In this document: positions 1 through 11,056 of the stretch, piece by piece
Layout: each line of letters begins with the position of its first letter
Numbering within the stretch: position 1 is the stretch's first letter
From: Bdellovibrionales bacterium
GTDB taxonomy: Bacteria > Bdellovibrionota > Bdellovibrionia > Bdellovibrionales > Bdellovibrionaceae
Length of the DNA: 64,000 nt
Assembly: GCA_018266295.1 (NCBI GenBank)
Contig: JAFEAQ010000022.1
Span: 62,001 to 126,000, forward strand
Direction: 5' to 3'
The notes under the pieces: generated by a model
What the model was told of the DNA's origin: nothing
The model's input: only the letters and a program-made list of their open reading frames with translations
Database searches by the model: none
Position numbers and translations under genes: made by a program

Positions 1-3000
1 TGTGAGCTTTATGATGCGGTAAAACCAGAACTGCAAAAAGTCCTTGAGCAACGAATTGTCGATCGCAAGTTTATCGATGAACGCACCAAAGCCTGCTTTG
101 AACTGAACAAATCGTTAGGCATTGATTTTCTCGATCAACGCTATCATACGATCCTCGGCCAAGAAGATGCCGGCGGCCGTATCGTCATGGGTCCTAAGAA
201 TGATTTTTACTGCAAGCCCGGCGGCGGAAAGCCCGTTGCTGAGATTCCAAAATTCTTGCAGGGCAATCATGTGACTTTGTTCGGTCCTCCTGACGATGCC
301 AAGCTTTCGATCAATGCCATGAATGCTTACCATCGTAAGCTCAAAGATGAGCCTGCGGTGGTGGCTGAGCTTTTAAAAACTCACACGAGTGAAGCTAAAT
401 GGGGTGCCGACGACGAAGACTCTAAAACTCCCCTTCGCCGTGATTTGATTTCAGCCGGCGAAAACCTCACGGGATGCTTTAATAAAAACCTCCACTTCGT
501 CGACCCAAAATCACAGAAGGAATACAAACTCGAAAAAGATCATCTTTCACTGCCGATCAAACGCTTCCCAGGTTTAGCACTGCCTTGTTTGTTCTTGTAT
601 TACAAAAGTAATCCCCTGCCTTTGCATATGTATGATTTTGCTTTGCACCTCTTTGAGCACTGGCAAAATCCTGAAGCCTTGGCGTTCTACGTGCCGAAAC
701 TGGAAAACGAAGAAGAAGCTCGCTACATCCGCGTCATGATTGAGACTGCAGAGAAAATGATCGCGAAGCTTCACCCGGCTTATAAGGTTGGGACGGTTCG
801 CTTACTGATCGTGCTTGAAAATCCGCGGGCGGTTTTCCGCGTGAACGAAATCATGGATGAGCTTTACCCTTACTTTGCCGGCGCTTCTCTCGGCTGGCAT
901 GATTACTTGGGGTCCACCGCACGACTCTTTAAAGAGGACGCGAACTACCGCATTCCGGTGAAGGCTGATCCGAATATCGTGATTAAATATATTAAAGGCT
1001 CGCATGATCTGCTTGCCAATGTCGTTGGCCCGCGTGGCGGGATTAAGATCGGCGGCATGTACGGCATTCTTCCTGTGGACACGGACCTTGCGAATCCTTC
1101 TTTCCAAATCACTATGAAGGGCTTCATCAAAGACGTCGTCACCCAGATGAAACGTCACCTCTCGGGCTTCTGGGTCGCCCATCCCGATTTTGTGCGCTTA
1201 GGTCTTGCCTTGATTGAAGCTTGGAAATTCCATGCTTCGGGCGATTCCAGCAAACTCGAGACGATGATTAAATCCTTGCTCGATCCAAAGTACCACAAAG
1301 AGATCTTAGATTTTACTTTCGGGAATGACATCCAAGGCCTTGATATCACGGATCCTCTCTATGCCCGCTCGCTGATTGTGGCCGACATCAAGGAGTCGAC
1401 TTATATTGCGAACAATCATCCGGATGAAATCCGTTACAACGTCTTTCAATCGCTGCAGTATCTGACCGACTGGCTTTCTGGGAATGGCTGCGTGGCCCTG
1501 CCAACCCAGATCGAAGGCATCCCCGCCCGCGTGATGGATGACCTTGCAACGGCCGAGCGCTCTCGCTGGGAAGTCTGGCATGAGCTTCACCATGGCCGCT
1601 TCACTATCGAAAACTTCTTAAAAATTGCGCACGAAGAACTGCATTTTATTCGTAAAGATCTTTCAAATGGAAAAAAGATCGTTCAAGTGAAGTGGAATGA
1701 GCGCACAGAAAAATGGTACCCGGTTGCAATGAATCTGATGATTCACTTAATGACAAACCCGCAACCGGTGGAGTTTGCTTCAGAATTGCTTTTGCCATTC
1801 ACTTTAGACTCCATCCGCAACTCCCAGGACCCTTGGCAAGCCATCACGAAAATTGATCCAGCGAAATACGCGATCAAACCTTATGTTACGCGCTTTAATT
1901 ATTACTTCTCGATGTGCGGCAGCCTAGCTTTTGCAACCGAGATGGCAAAGAACCTGACGGTGGACCTTGCGCAAGCTGAAAAAGTCATTCGCCAGTTTGA
2001 TATGGCTCAAATCCTAGAAGCTGCAAGCTTCCATGGCGATATTGGAGAAGCTAAGAAAACCCTCGATGCCATGGCTTCGAAAGAACAAGCCCTCGTTCAT
2101 CAAGAGGATCAAAAAATCCAAGAAGAGCTGCTCGCTCAAGGCAAAGCCTATCGCGAAAAGTTCGGCATGAAGTTTTTAATCTCAGCCCAGGGAAAATCCG
2201 GTAAGGAACTTCTCGCGGCACTTCTGGCAAGAATGAACAACTCACCGGCGGTTGAAATGGACAATGCGCGCACGGCCCTTTGGGAAATCACCAAAAAACG
2301 CCTCGCCGCTCATCCCATGAATCATCTGCAAGAGTTCATAACCGAAGCTCTCGCTCGCCACAAAGTGGATGCGGCTCAGATTTCAATCTCTACCGGCGAA
2401 GGCCTTTTACAAAATCTTGCTTTCGGCCACGCAACCACCGAGACCTGGTTTGAAGTCGCATCACTAAGTAAAACCATCGGCAGCTGTTACGCCATTGAAT
2501 ACTTCCACCAGAAAGGCATTCCGCTCGCGACTCCAGTGAATGAAGTCTTTGCAAAAAGTCCGTCAGGCTTTAGGCTAAAATCCCTCAATGCGCAACATCC
2601 CGAGTGGGCTGACAAAGTCACGCTGGCTCATTTGATGAGTCATGCGGCGCTCAATATGCACTATGTGATCGGCACTCCGGCAAACGAACCGATGCAGAAC
2701 TTAAAAGAGCTCATCGAGAGCTCCGCCGGAGTACTGAATGAACCCGGCACGAAGTTTCAATACTCGGGCGCAGGTTTCTTAGTGCTAGAGCATCTCATTG
2801 AGGTGCTTGAAGGAAAACGCATTCAGGACCTCACCCGTCCCTTCTTGGATCAGCTGGGACTGACCGATTTTTCGTTTGAACAAAAAGATCTACCGGGCGT
2901 GCAATACGCAACGGCTTATGATGTGGCGGGAGTTGCAATCCCAGGCGGCCGTAAGCTCTTCCCGGCTTTTGCTGCTGGCGCCATGGGGACCGCCCACTCG

Positions 3001-4526
3001 ATGGAAGTTTTCCTGACCGCGCTCACCAAGGCATTTCATAGTGTGAAGGGTTTTGGGCCAATCTCGCATGATACGGCGATACAAATGCTATTTGGGACGG
3101 ACAAAGGCTGCCGTAAGTTTATGGGCACCAAAATGGGACTTGGTATTTTCACCGCTGAAGCCGGCCCCAATCGTCTTGCGATCCATCAGGGGGCGAACGA
3201 CGGCTATCGTTGCTTGTTTGCTCATTGCTACGACGGCCCCGCCAAAGGCCAAGGCTTTACGATTCTTTGTAATGCCGAACTCAACGGTGTGCTTTTCATT
3301 TCTGAAGTCGCACAAGCTCTTCTGAAAGAGTTTAATATGGCGGGCATTGATTACAGCCGCTTTAAGAAAACCTTCGTGAGCTCTGAAATTCCGCAAGAGC
3401 AGATCGTTAACATCGGCTACCGTGATTTGATTTTCGATGCCTTTGAATCCGATTTACCGGAAGAAATCATCGAAAAAGGACCTCTTGATCCCCTGGCGAA
3501 ATACAATCTTGCAGTGGGTGGCAAAGTTCTCGAAACCACCAATCAAGGCTTTGCCCGCGCAGCGAATCTGCTGTCGGATCATCTGCCGTTGTTTGACCCA
3601 AAACTCTTTGGCCGCCAGGGCAAGATCATGGATAGCTGGGAAACCGTCCGTCACAATCAAAAGCCTTGTGATGAATTGATCTTTGAACTTAAAAAACCTT
3701 CGGCCATTCACTACGTCGCTGTTTCCACCAAGTACCATCTTGGCAATCAGGCCCAGTTCACAAAACTTGAGGGTTTGAATAGCGCCACAAACACGTGGCA
3801 GGAAATCATTCCAAAGACGGCTCTTGAAGGCCACGCTCTTAAGCGAATGAAAACTTCGACGGGAGCCACGAAATTCAGTCAGATCAAAATGTCTCTCTAC
3901 CCAGACGGCGGTATTTCACGCCTCGGGCTTTATGACGAGTCTTTGCCGGAAACAGAAAAATCCAAGTACGTTTCACCAGAGTTGGCAAAGAGCGAAGTCT
4001 TCGCTGACGAAATTCCAAAAACTCAGCGTTCTCTGGCGCCAAAGTACGATGCCAACGGCAAGGAGCTCGCAGCAAACTGGCAAGCCGCCGGTGACGAAGT
4101 CGATGTTGCGAGTCTTGCTTACGGTGCAAAAATAGTAAAAGCAACAAATGAGCACTATGGACCGGCAGCTCAGGTGATTTCGCCCTATCCACCGCTTCAT
4201 ATGTTTGACGGGATGGAGTCCGCTCGCAGCCGTGACAAAGGACACTGTGAGGAAGTTGTCATTGAACTAGCAAAGCCTGCAGCCATTCACCGTTTAGAAC
4301 TCGATTTTACATACTTTGTGAATAACAATCCGTTAGAAGTTTCAGTCGAGGGCCTCGCCAACGGCGCTTGGCTTTCACTTGTTCCACGCACCAATGTGAA
4401 AGCCTATGCTGCGAATAAATTTGCGATGGATCTTTCCCCCATGACAAAAGTCACACAAATAAAACTTACGGCCTTTCCTGACGGTGGTATTAATAGGGTT
4501 AAAGCTTTTGCACGAAGGGGTCAGCT

Positions 4527-4530
<4 letters not shown>
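1..4530 (+). CDS. Malate synthase-like / serine beta-lactamase-like / tandem allantoicase fusion protein (5' end outside window)
   Basis: The frame is open from base 1; the first in-window ATG (187) lies inside the domain, so the start is upstream. Segment 1 (to about base 1850) aligns with malate synthase A: IPKFLQ...VTLFGPP, FYVPKLE, the metal ligands Glu at 817-819 (VLENP) and Asp at 901-903 (GWHDYLG), and the catalytic base Asp at 1540-1542 in MDDLATAE (family MEDAATAE). Segment 2 (about 2280-3340) is a CubicO/class C beta-lactamase fold with SLSK at 2461-2472, YSG at 2761-2769 and HQGANDGY. Segment 3 is two allantoicase repeats (about 3500-3940 and 4110-4530): [21 protein letters not shown] and FPDGGINRV. 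Allantoicase yields ureidoglycolate, a source of glyoxylate, and malate synthase condenses glyoxylate with acetyl-CoA, so the outer domains fit one pathway; the middle domain has no obvious role there. Stop overlaps the next start by 4 bases. No signal peptide can be judged. Confidence 0.85.
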
Positions 4531-5501
<971 letters not shown>

Positions 5502-5520
5502 AATGGCATTGCCGTGTGGA

Positions 5521-6336
5521 TTATTGGCAGCTCACGCCAGGCACTTGGATCACGTCATCGATCTTCAGTGTTTGGCTTGAGTTTGCAGTCAAGAACTGGC
5601 CGCCACCGATCGAAGAGATGTTTCTCAAGTACTTTGTTTGTGACTCAACGAAAGCTTGAGAGTAGTAATAAACCGTGTTGAGGCTGACTTGGCCTGGAGC
5701 CAACGCACGGATCGAAGAAGCATCCGGAATCACATCATCCGGGCTCTTATAATCTGTCGCTTGACCGTCAGACACCATCACAACGGCATAAGCCGCTTTT
5801 TGAGCCGCATTGGCAGCAAGGTCTGCACTGATGATACTTTTTGCCATGCTCAAAGCGGCTTTGTAAGGAGTATTACCGCTGTCGGCCGTATTCATGAAGC
5901 TGTTATAACCAGCATTCACGACAGACATGTCTTGAGAGAATACACCATTATTGCCCACTTTAATTTGAGCTTTTGCAGAAGTGCCTTGGAAAGAAATCAT
6001 ACCAAAATAAAAGTTACTGCGGCTTTGATAAGCGCTGATGAAATTATTGAGAGTCGCTGAACGCCATTTCTTTTGTGGGTCTGTCGCAACCGCGCCACCC
6101 TCGCCAGCGTTGGAACCTGAAGTATCCACGATGAAAAGGACTTTCACGATTTTGCTTGAACTGACCGTCGTCGGACGGCACGAAGCATCGTCGCCTCCGT
6201 TAGGATCGCCAGTCACAGCATTTAATGCATTGGCATCAACATCTGTTGTGAACTTAGCATTGGAACAGTTTTGGAAAACGAGAACCAACGAGAAAAACGT
6301 CACCCCGAGTGCTATTTTACCAAAGTTGATTTTCAT
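5521..6336 (-). CDS. von Willebrand factor A-like lipoprotein
   Basis: The 271-residue protein starts with a lipoprotein signal peptide whose box is FQNC, Cys24 being the expected lipidated residue. A vWA-like domain follows: the hydrophobic strand KVLFIVDTSGS carries the MIDAS signature DxSxS (Asp71 to Ser75), and VVMVSDGQ is the strand with the later MIDAS aspartate. These domains bind a divalent metal and mediate protein contacts. Start ATG follows a GGGGG stretch. It stands alone, convergent with the aldo/keto reductase gene. A role at the cell surface or in the periplasm is inferred; the partner is unknown. Confidence 0.8.
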   Translation of the reverse strand: MKINFGKIALGVTFFSLVLVFQNCSNAKFTTDVDANALNAVTGDPNGGDDASCRPTTVSSSKIVKVLFIVDTSGSNAGEGGAVATDPQKKWRSATLNNFISAYQSRSNFYFGMISFQGTSAKAQIKVGNNGVFSQDMSVVNAGYNSFMNTADSGNTPYKAALSMAKSIISADLAANAAQKAAYAVVMVSDGQATDYKSPDDVIPDASSIRALAPGQVSLNTVYYYSQAFVESQTKYLRNISSIGGGQFLTANSSQTLKIDDVIQVPGVSCQ

Positions 6337-6494
6337 ATTATTTCCCCCACCTAGCTTACATTTAAACTATGCAAGTTCCGTGGTACCACATTTGGGAGCC
6401 CAGAACGAATCTGGTCGCGCTAAGTTGGTGAATGCGTCCAATAATATGAGGGCCGAAAAAGACTTCGTCGTAACAATGTGAGAATTCAGAGGCT

Positions 6495-7217
6495 TTATGG
6501 GGCCTTTTCAGAGCTTGGGTCGGCCTCGCGAGGGCTTATATTCGATTCCGCTCCATCCTTGAAATCCAAGTTGTGGATCTTTTGCACATCTCGTAAACGT
6601 GTCAAAGCTGCAGCCAGCATCTTAGGGAGTGCGCCGAACTGATTTCCCTCTTGGCTTATCGCCGAGCTAATGATGATTTCATTCAGCGGGATCAAACGTG
6701 GGACAGGATTGCCTCCGAGTGTCTCACATTCAGACACCGGGGTGACCACAGAATGCTTACGGCAAACCGCCGGGCGATTCTCGTAATTGCGGCAGGCATT
6801 GTCGTCGCCAAGAAGCACGCAACGATTCGATTGGATAGCCCCTTCTGCCCACTGAGAATCAAGACGCTGACGTGTCGCCTGAGCTTGCAAGCGCTCTTCA
6901 TCAATGACGATTCCCTGCTGCAAGATAGATTGTGCCAAACGATCGGCATCGTCTTCGCTAATTTCCACTTCGAGGTGGCAGCAAGCGCCGCAGCCTTTTT
7001 GACAAGTCGTCTTGATATGTGAATTCAGAGAAATTTGTTCTTCGATAAGTTCGTGCGTGACAGTCGCACGTTCAGCTCCCGGGCGATAACTCGCCAGCAG
7101 ATCATGATAGTGATTCAGCAAGCGATTCACTTCACGTTCAAAACTTTCGAATTCTTCAGAGTTCAGAGTTGTTTTATAGACGGCAAGAAGATTGCGGAGC
7201 TGAGGAGTCATTTTCAT
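6495..7217 (-). CDS. YkgJ-family cysteine cluster protein
   Basis: A 240-residue cytosolic protein with the Cys cluster of the YkgJ/CxxCxxCC family (putative zinc or iron-sulfur binding): Cys72, Cys76, Cys79 and Cys80 in CQKGCGACC, then later cysteines in NRCVLLGDDNACRNYENRP and AVCRKH. The N-terminal 60 residues are helical and charged. The C-terminal 40 residues look disordered. Metal binding is known or suspected for the family but no enzymatic role is established. It is a single gene without an obvious operon partner; start ATG at 7217 follows GAAGAG. Confidence 0.8.
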   Translation of the reverse strand: MKMTPQLRNLLAVYKTTLNSEEFESFEREVNRLLNHYHDLLASYRPGAERATVTHELIEEQISLNSHIKTTCQKGCGACCHLEVEISEDDADRLAQSILQQGIVIDEERLQAQATRQRLDSQWAEGAIQSNRCVLLGDDNACRNYENRPAVCRKHSVVTPVSECETLGGNPVPRLIPLNEIIISSAISQEGNQFGALPKMLAAALTRLRDVQKIHNLDFKDGAESNISPREADPSSEKAP

Positions 7218-7287
7218 ATACTCTTCATATTATCCCGGCGCCTGTTCGGCGGCGAGACCCGTTTTTACAAATAAGGCCGAGGTCTGG

Positions 7288-8238
7288 TTACTGCGCCTGA
7301 ATTTCATTTTGTTTGGCCTGAATGGCGTCTTGCAAACGGCGAACTTCCACAGTCTGATTTTCAATCTCACGCTCCGCCTTTGAGATCTGCCCCGTCACCC
7401 CTTGAAGGCGGCTTTGTTCGGCGGCCTGCCCCTGTTGAAGGCGATCAATCTCGCTACGCAAAGAATAGATCTGATCTTGAGTATTTGCAGCCCCCTCCCG
7501 AAGCTCCGCTTTCGCCTGCTCTGCCAGGGACTGGATGGCCTGGGTATTGTTCAGAGCTGCCGCAGACACATTCACCCGCTCTGCACGGAGCTCTTCCAGA
7601 CGGGCTTTTTGCTCATTCAACAGGGTCTGCAATCTCGCCACCTCGGCGGGCTGGTTCTGCACTTCTTGGCTTGCGGGGTTGGTCTTCCAGTAATTTAAAT
7701 TGTTCTGTGTGTTGCGGATATCCTGTTCGAGCGCTTGCACATTGGTGTCGACCTGGGTCCGCGCCAGAGCAGTCTGGCTATCCTGGTCTTTCAACGCCAA
7801 GGCCGCCGACTGGTTAATCTGGTCTTCGGCGCGATGATAGCGATCCAGATCATCCAAAAGATTTTGAATTGCCAAGTCACGTGAGTCCATTTGCGAACGA
7901 TAGGTCGAAGCGCCCACCATTTGGGACTGCTGACGCTGCAACTGATCCAGGGTTTGTTTTTGATTTTCCAGCGCCTGGGACTTGCGCATAAGTTCTGCTT
8001 GTAAATTCTCAAGCTCGCTCTTTAACTGGGTCCGGCGAATTTCACTGCGTGCTGGAGTTGACTTCATCGGTGGAGGAGCCGCTGCTGTTGCGGGCAGTGT
8101 TTCTTCCACCACAGGCGGAGCCACCGCCGCAAGAGCTGAGGCCTGCGTCCGCACTGCCTGATGGAAAGAACCAAAATACCAAACTCCTAACATGGACGCG
8201 ATCACGATAAGGATGATCCAGATATTTGTTCGAGGCAT
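7288..8238 (-). CDS. Membrane-anchored coiled-coil protein
   Basis: A 316-residue protein of unknown function. Residues 7-25 form one membrane helix (IWIILIVIASMLGVWYFGS), followed by an Ala/Pro-rich linker to about residue 65 and then almost continuous coiled coil to the C-terminus, rich in Gln, Glu, Leu and Ala with no Cys and few aromatic residues. The likely topology is inner-membrane anchored with a long periplasmic rod. No catalytic motif is visible. It could serve as an envelope spacer or scaffold, but nothing in the neighbourhood settles this. Confidence 0.75.
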   Translation of the reverse strand: MPRTNIWIILIVIASMLGVWYFGSFHQAVRTQASALAAVAPPVVEETLPATAAAPPPMKSTPARSEIRRTQLKSELENLQAELMRKSQALENQKQTLDQLQRQQSQMVGASTYRSQMDSRDLAIQNLLDDLDRYHRAEDQINQSAALALKDQDSQTALARTQVDTNVQALEQDIRNTQNNLNYWKTNPASQEVQNQPAEVARLQTLLNEQKARLEELRAERVNVSAAALNNTQAIQSLAEQAKAELREGAANTQDQIYSLRSEIDRLQQGQAAEQSRLQGVTGQISKAEREIENQTVEVRRLQDAIQAKQNEIQAQ

Positions 8239-8361
8239 AGGGCCCCCTGAAGACTATTTTCTCTCTGGCGCTGAATGAAAACAAGTGACCAAGCGCTGAC
8301 AAGTGACAGGTACCAAGACGTATTATCTAGAAAATGAGATCATAAGAATTTCGTGGTTTCT

Positions 8362-9240
8362 CTACGAGCGTCTTTTACTCAATTTTACCAACGGTGCCGC
8401 CATTAAAGAACTGACGACGGCCATGACTGTCAGACTTGTAAACAGATGACCGTCAATGAGTCCTAACTTTAAGGCCATTGCGCAGAACAGAATTTCCATC
8501 GCGCCACGGGCATTAAGCACCATCGCGATAATTTTAGCTTCTGATTTTGCAATTGAAACCCAGCGTGCACTGGCGTAGACGCCGATCATTTTTGCAACCA
8601 CCGCAAGTAATAAAATAGTCAAACACTGAAGCAGGTCAAAATTTTCCTGCAAGTGAATCTTCATACCCACGCCAATAAAAAAGATCGGCGCAAAAAAATA
8701 TTTACTGCTAACCATGAAGCCGCGTAAAACTTTTTCTTTGCGACTGAGCCATGGCGCAAACACGAGGCCGATAAAAAAGAACAGCACCGGCAAATGACTC
8801 ATGAACCAACGGTCCCGATCCCCCGCCGGAAGTAAGCAACTGAAAATCAGCCACGCCGTAATATCACAGATCGTTGCTGCAGCAATAATCGTATGGCCTA
8901 AACGGGTCTCGTACATCTTCAGGTCTTTCAAGATTTGTACAACGACCGGCAAAGCCGAAATCGCCAGTGCCACCGCAATAACCACGGCTCCTTCAGCGTC
9001 CCGGCCAAGCCCACTCATCGCATAAGCAAAGCCCACCACAAACGGCAAAGCAAATGCTCCGAGAGCAATTTTCACCGAGGCCTTCAAATCTTCCTGCAAG
9101 CGTGAAATATTTAATTCCAGGCCGGCAATAAATAAGAAACCCAAGGAAGCAATACTGAAAATAACTTCAGGCAATTCTATTTTGAGCAGACTCGGCCCCA
9201 GAATGAGGCCCACAAGAATATAGATAAAGAGAAACATCAC
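8362..9240 (-). CDS. Cation/proton antiporter, CPA2 family, short form
   Basis: A 292-residue polytopic membrane protein of the Kef/Nha-like CPA2 family. ILVGLILGPSLL corresponds to the family's second conserved helix, GFLFIAGLELN to the third, and ALAISALPVVVQIL to the ion-binding region. It is shorter than usual (about 380 residues): the first membrane helix and the GQP-type loop are missing, and an in-frame TAA upstream rules out a longer version. Starts possible are GTG 9240 or ATG 9237, both overlapping the stop of the upstream gene. It is the last gene of a three-gene membrane operon. Confidence 0.8.
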   Translation of the reverse strand: MMFLFIYILVGLILGPSLLKIELPEVIFSIASLGFLFIAGLELNISRLQEDLKASVKIALGAFALPFVVGFAYAMSGLGRDAEGAVVIAVALAISALPVVVQILKDLKMYETRLGHTIIAAATICDITAWLIFSCLLPAGDRDRWFMSHLPVLFFFIGLVFAPWLSRKEKVLRGFMVSSKYFFAPIFFIGVGMKIHLQENFDLLQCLTILLLAVVAKMIGVYASARWVSIAKSEAKIIAMVLNARGAMEILFCAMALKLGLIDGHLFTSLTVMAVVSSLMAAPLVKLSKRRS

Positions 9241-9770
9241 TCGCCTTTTTTATGCTTACGCCACGCAAAGAACACAAGACTGCAAAATGAAAAAGCAATT
9301 GCGAGATACAATAGCCATGGCGTTTCATCACTGTCTGCGGACTCAAGACCAAAATACGAAATGACGAGCTTCATAACGATCAACGCTTGAAACGCAGCCC
9401 AGATATAAGGAAAGAGCTCACGCGTGCGCTTTTGATCTTCGGTCAAAATCTTTGGTGGTTTCTGCCTCTGCGTGGATTGTCCCCAGTATCGGGCCTGATG
9501 AAAGTCTCTGACGATCTTCTGCCACTCTTCCTGAATCTCCGATAAGTTCACAGCCCCACTTCGTGCGGCAAGGGCCCGCCCCAATCGACCGGCCCCTTCG
9601 CGGGCCAAATGCTCTTTGGTCTCGTTGCTGAAATAGCCATCGGTTGGCGTGAAATCGCTCTTTTGTTGGCTCGAAAGCTCTTGAAGATACTTCTGAGCGT
9701 CGGAATTCAGGCTGGAAATATTGAATGCTTGTTCGAGGTTTTCAGTAAATGCCTTTTCCAGTGAATCCAT
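9237..9770 (-). CDS. Membrane protein of unknown function
   Basis: A 177-residue protein I do not recognise. Residues 1-115 are soluble and charged with a long helical segment; two membrane helices follow at about 120-142 (IWAAFQALIVMKLVISYF) and 149-169 (WLLYLAIAFSFCSLVFFAW), then a basic tail RKHKKGE, so the tail is probably cytosolic. It begins 8 bases after the stop of the upstream membrane gene and its stop overlaps the antiporter start, so the three are one operon. A part in ion homeostasis is inferred from that only. Confidence 0.7.
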   Translation of the reverse strand: MDSLEKAFTENLEQAFNISSLNSDAQKYLQELSSQQKSDFTPTDGYFSNETKEHLAREGAGRLGRALAARSGAVNLSEIQEEWQKIVRDFHQARYWGQSTQRQKPPKILTEDQKRTRELFPYIWAAFQALIVMKLVISYFGLESADSDETPWLLYLAIAFSFCSLVFFAWRKHKKGE

Positions 9771-9778
9771 CTCTAAGA

Positions 9779-10243
9779 CTACTTTCCTTGAATAACCTCG
9801 AAGTAGGCCCGGCAGTAATCAGACTCTGTATTAGTCCGGTTGAACTTTAAAACCTGGTCCATCTTGCGCGCCCGGCAGCGGTTCAGTGCCGGCCCAATCA
9901 AGCCCGAGGGATGCTCCTTGATGAATTGCGCGAGCTCCGTCTTACATTGAACCTCGGCGCCCTGCCAAGCCGTTTCGCAAAGTGATTTTTCAAGCGTGTA
10001 GCAACGTCCCTGAGGGCTGCTCTCTCCGCAGGGTCTTTTAGCCAGCTCTTCTTCCATGGCAGGTTCCATCACGAAAATAGAGGTTAAATGAAAAGCGAAC
10101 ATGATGGTAAACAAAGCCCCCGCCCCGATTTCCCAGTAAGGTTGAATGCGGAATAGCTTGGCGAGCGGCCGGAAGAAGATAAAAACGAGGCCCAAAACGA
10201 ATAAAACGCTATAAAAAACGGTCATAGTCATAGGCAAAAGCAT
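9779..10243 (-). CDS. Small membrane protein of unknown function
   Basis: A 154-residue protein with two membrane helices near the N-terminus (about 8-26 and 36-58) and a periplasmic or cytosolic tail holding five cysteines (CGESSPQGRC, CETAW, QCKTE, CRARK, YCRAY), which may form disulfides if exported. First gene of the operon that ends with the antiporter. The exact start is uncertain: ATG codons at 10243, 10231 and 10225 are all near each other and none has a strong ribosome binding site. Confidence 0.65.
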   Translation of the reverse strand: MLLPMTMTVFYSVLFVLGLVFIFFRPLAKLFRIQPYWEIGAGALFTIMFAFHLTSIFVMEPAMEEELAKRPCGESSPQGRCYTLEKSLCETAWQGAEVQCKTELAQFIKEHPSGLIGPALNRCRARKMDQVLKFNRTNTESDYCRAYFEVIQGK

Positions 10244-10392
10244 AGCACCCGAGTTGTCGCGAATCTAGTCACTTTTGGGAAGAAACTTCATGGCCGATTC
10301 CCTGTACTCGCACTCAAGGGGCTCTCAGGTTTGGTACTGGGATTGCTATATTCCGGGTGTTGATAAAAATACCCTTGGGAGGATCTATGGGA

Positions 10393-11046
10393 ATGAATCT
10401 ACTTAAATCGACACTTGCAGCCACTGTAGTTCTTGTGAGCTTAAACGCATGGAGTACTGAGAGCGATCCTGCTCTTTCTACTGAGCTGAACAACACAATG
10501 AACTCTATGAACCAACAAAAAGCGACTTTGCACCTTGAGTCTGAAGTTGTTGCTCTTGATAACGAAGAATATCAAGCCGCTGAAAAGCAAACTGTAAACG
10601 AAATCAATAAGCTGAACAGCGAGATCAAAGATCTCGAGCGCCAGCAACGTAGTTTGACAAAAGAGGCAGACCGCGCTCGTTTGAACGCAGAACTCGCGAC
10701 AAAGCGCCTTCAGTTGAAGCAAACGCAAAAAGCCGATGCTCAAAGCCGTTTAGCTCAGGCGAACAATGCGAAGAAAAAGGCTGAGCATAGCCACTCGCAA
10801 GTAAAAGCAAAAGTAGAGTTGACCGAACAGCAATTGTCTCAAGCTAAGCAAAAGACGGCTGAAACAATGAATGGTCTTCGTGAAATCGAAAAAGACAATG
10901 CGAAATTGAAAAACCGCATTGAGCAAATGAAACGTTCGATCGCTCTTGAAAAGAAAAAGAAGGACAGCCTGCGTGCTAAGCGCACAAAGTTGACTTCTGA
11001 AGGTCAGCGTTTGCGCAAGCAAGTAGCCGTTCTTGAAAGACAGTAA
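10393..11046 (+). CDS. Exported coiled-coil protein
   Basis: A Sec signal peptide (NLLKSTLAATVVLVSLNAWS) is followed by about 195 residues that are nearly all coiled coil, dominated by Lys, Gln, Glu, Ala and Leu. A GGGAGGA site at 10377-10383 favours the ATG at 10393; ATG 10387 is the alternative. Function unknown. The composition resembles periplasmic coiled-coil proteins such as those near envelope division or cell-shape factors, but no diagnostic motif is present. It stands alone, convergent with the rhomboid gene. Confidence 0.75.
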   Translation: MNLLKSTLAATVVLVSLNAWSTESDPALSTELNNTMNSMNQQKATLHLESEVVALDNEEYQAAEKQTVNEINKLNSEIKDLERQQRSLTKEADRARLNAELATKRLQLKQTQKADAQSRLAQANNAKKKAEHSHSQVKAKVELTEQQLSQAKQKTAETMNGLREIEKDNAKLKNRIEQMKRSIALEKKKKDSLRAKRTKLTSEGQRLRKQVAVLERQ

Positions 11047-11056
11047 TTAGTTCCGC

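Noticed and set aside
3454-3834. Long minus-strand frame inside the fusion gene
   Set aside because: Shadow of the strong coding frame on the plus strand; no start signal or domain.
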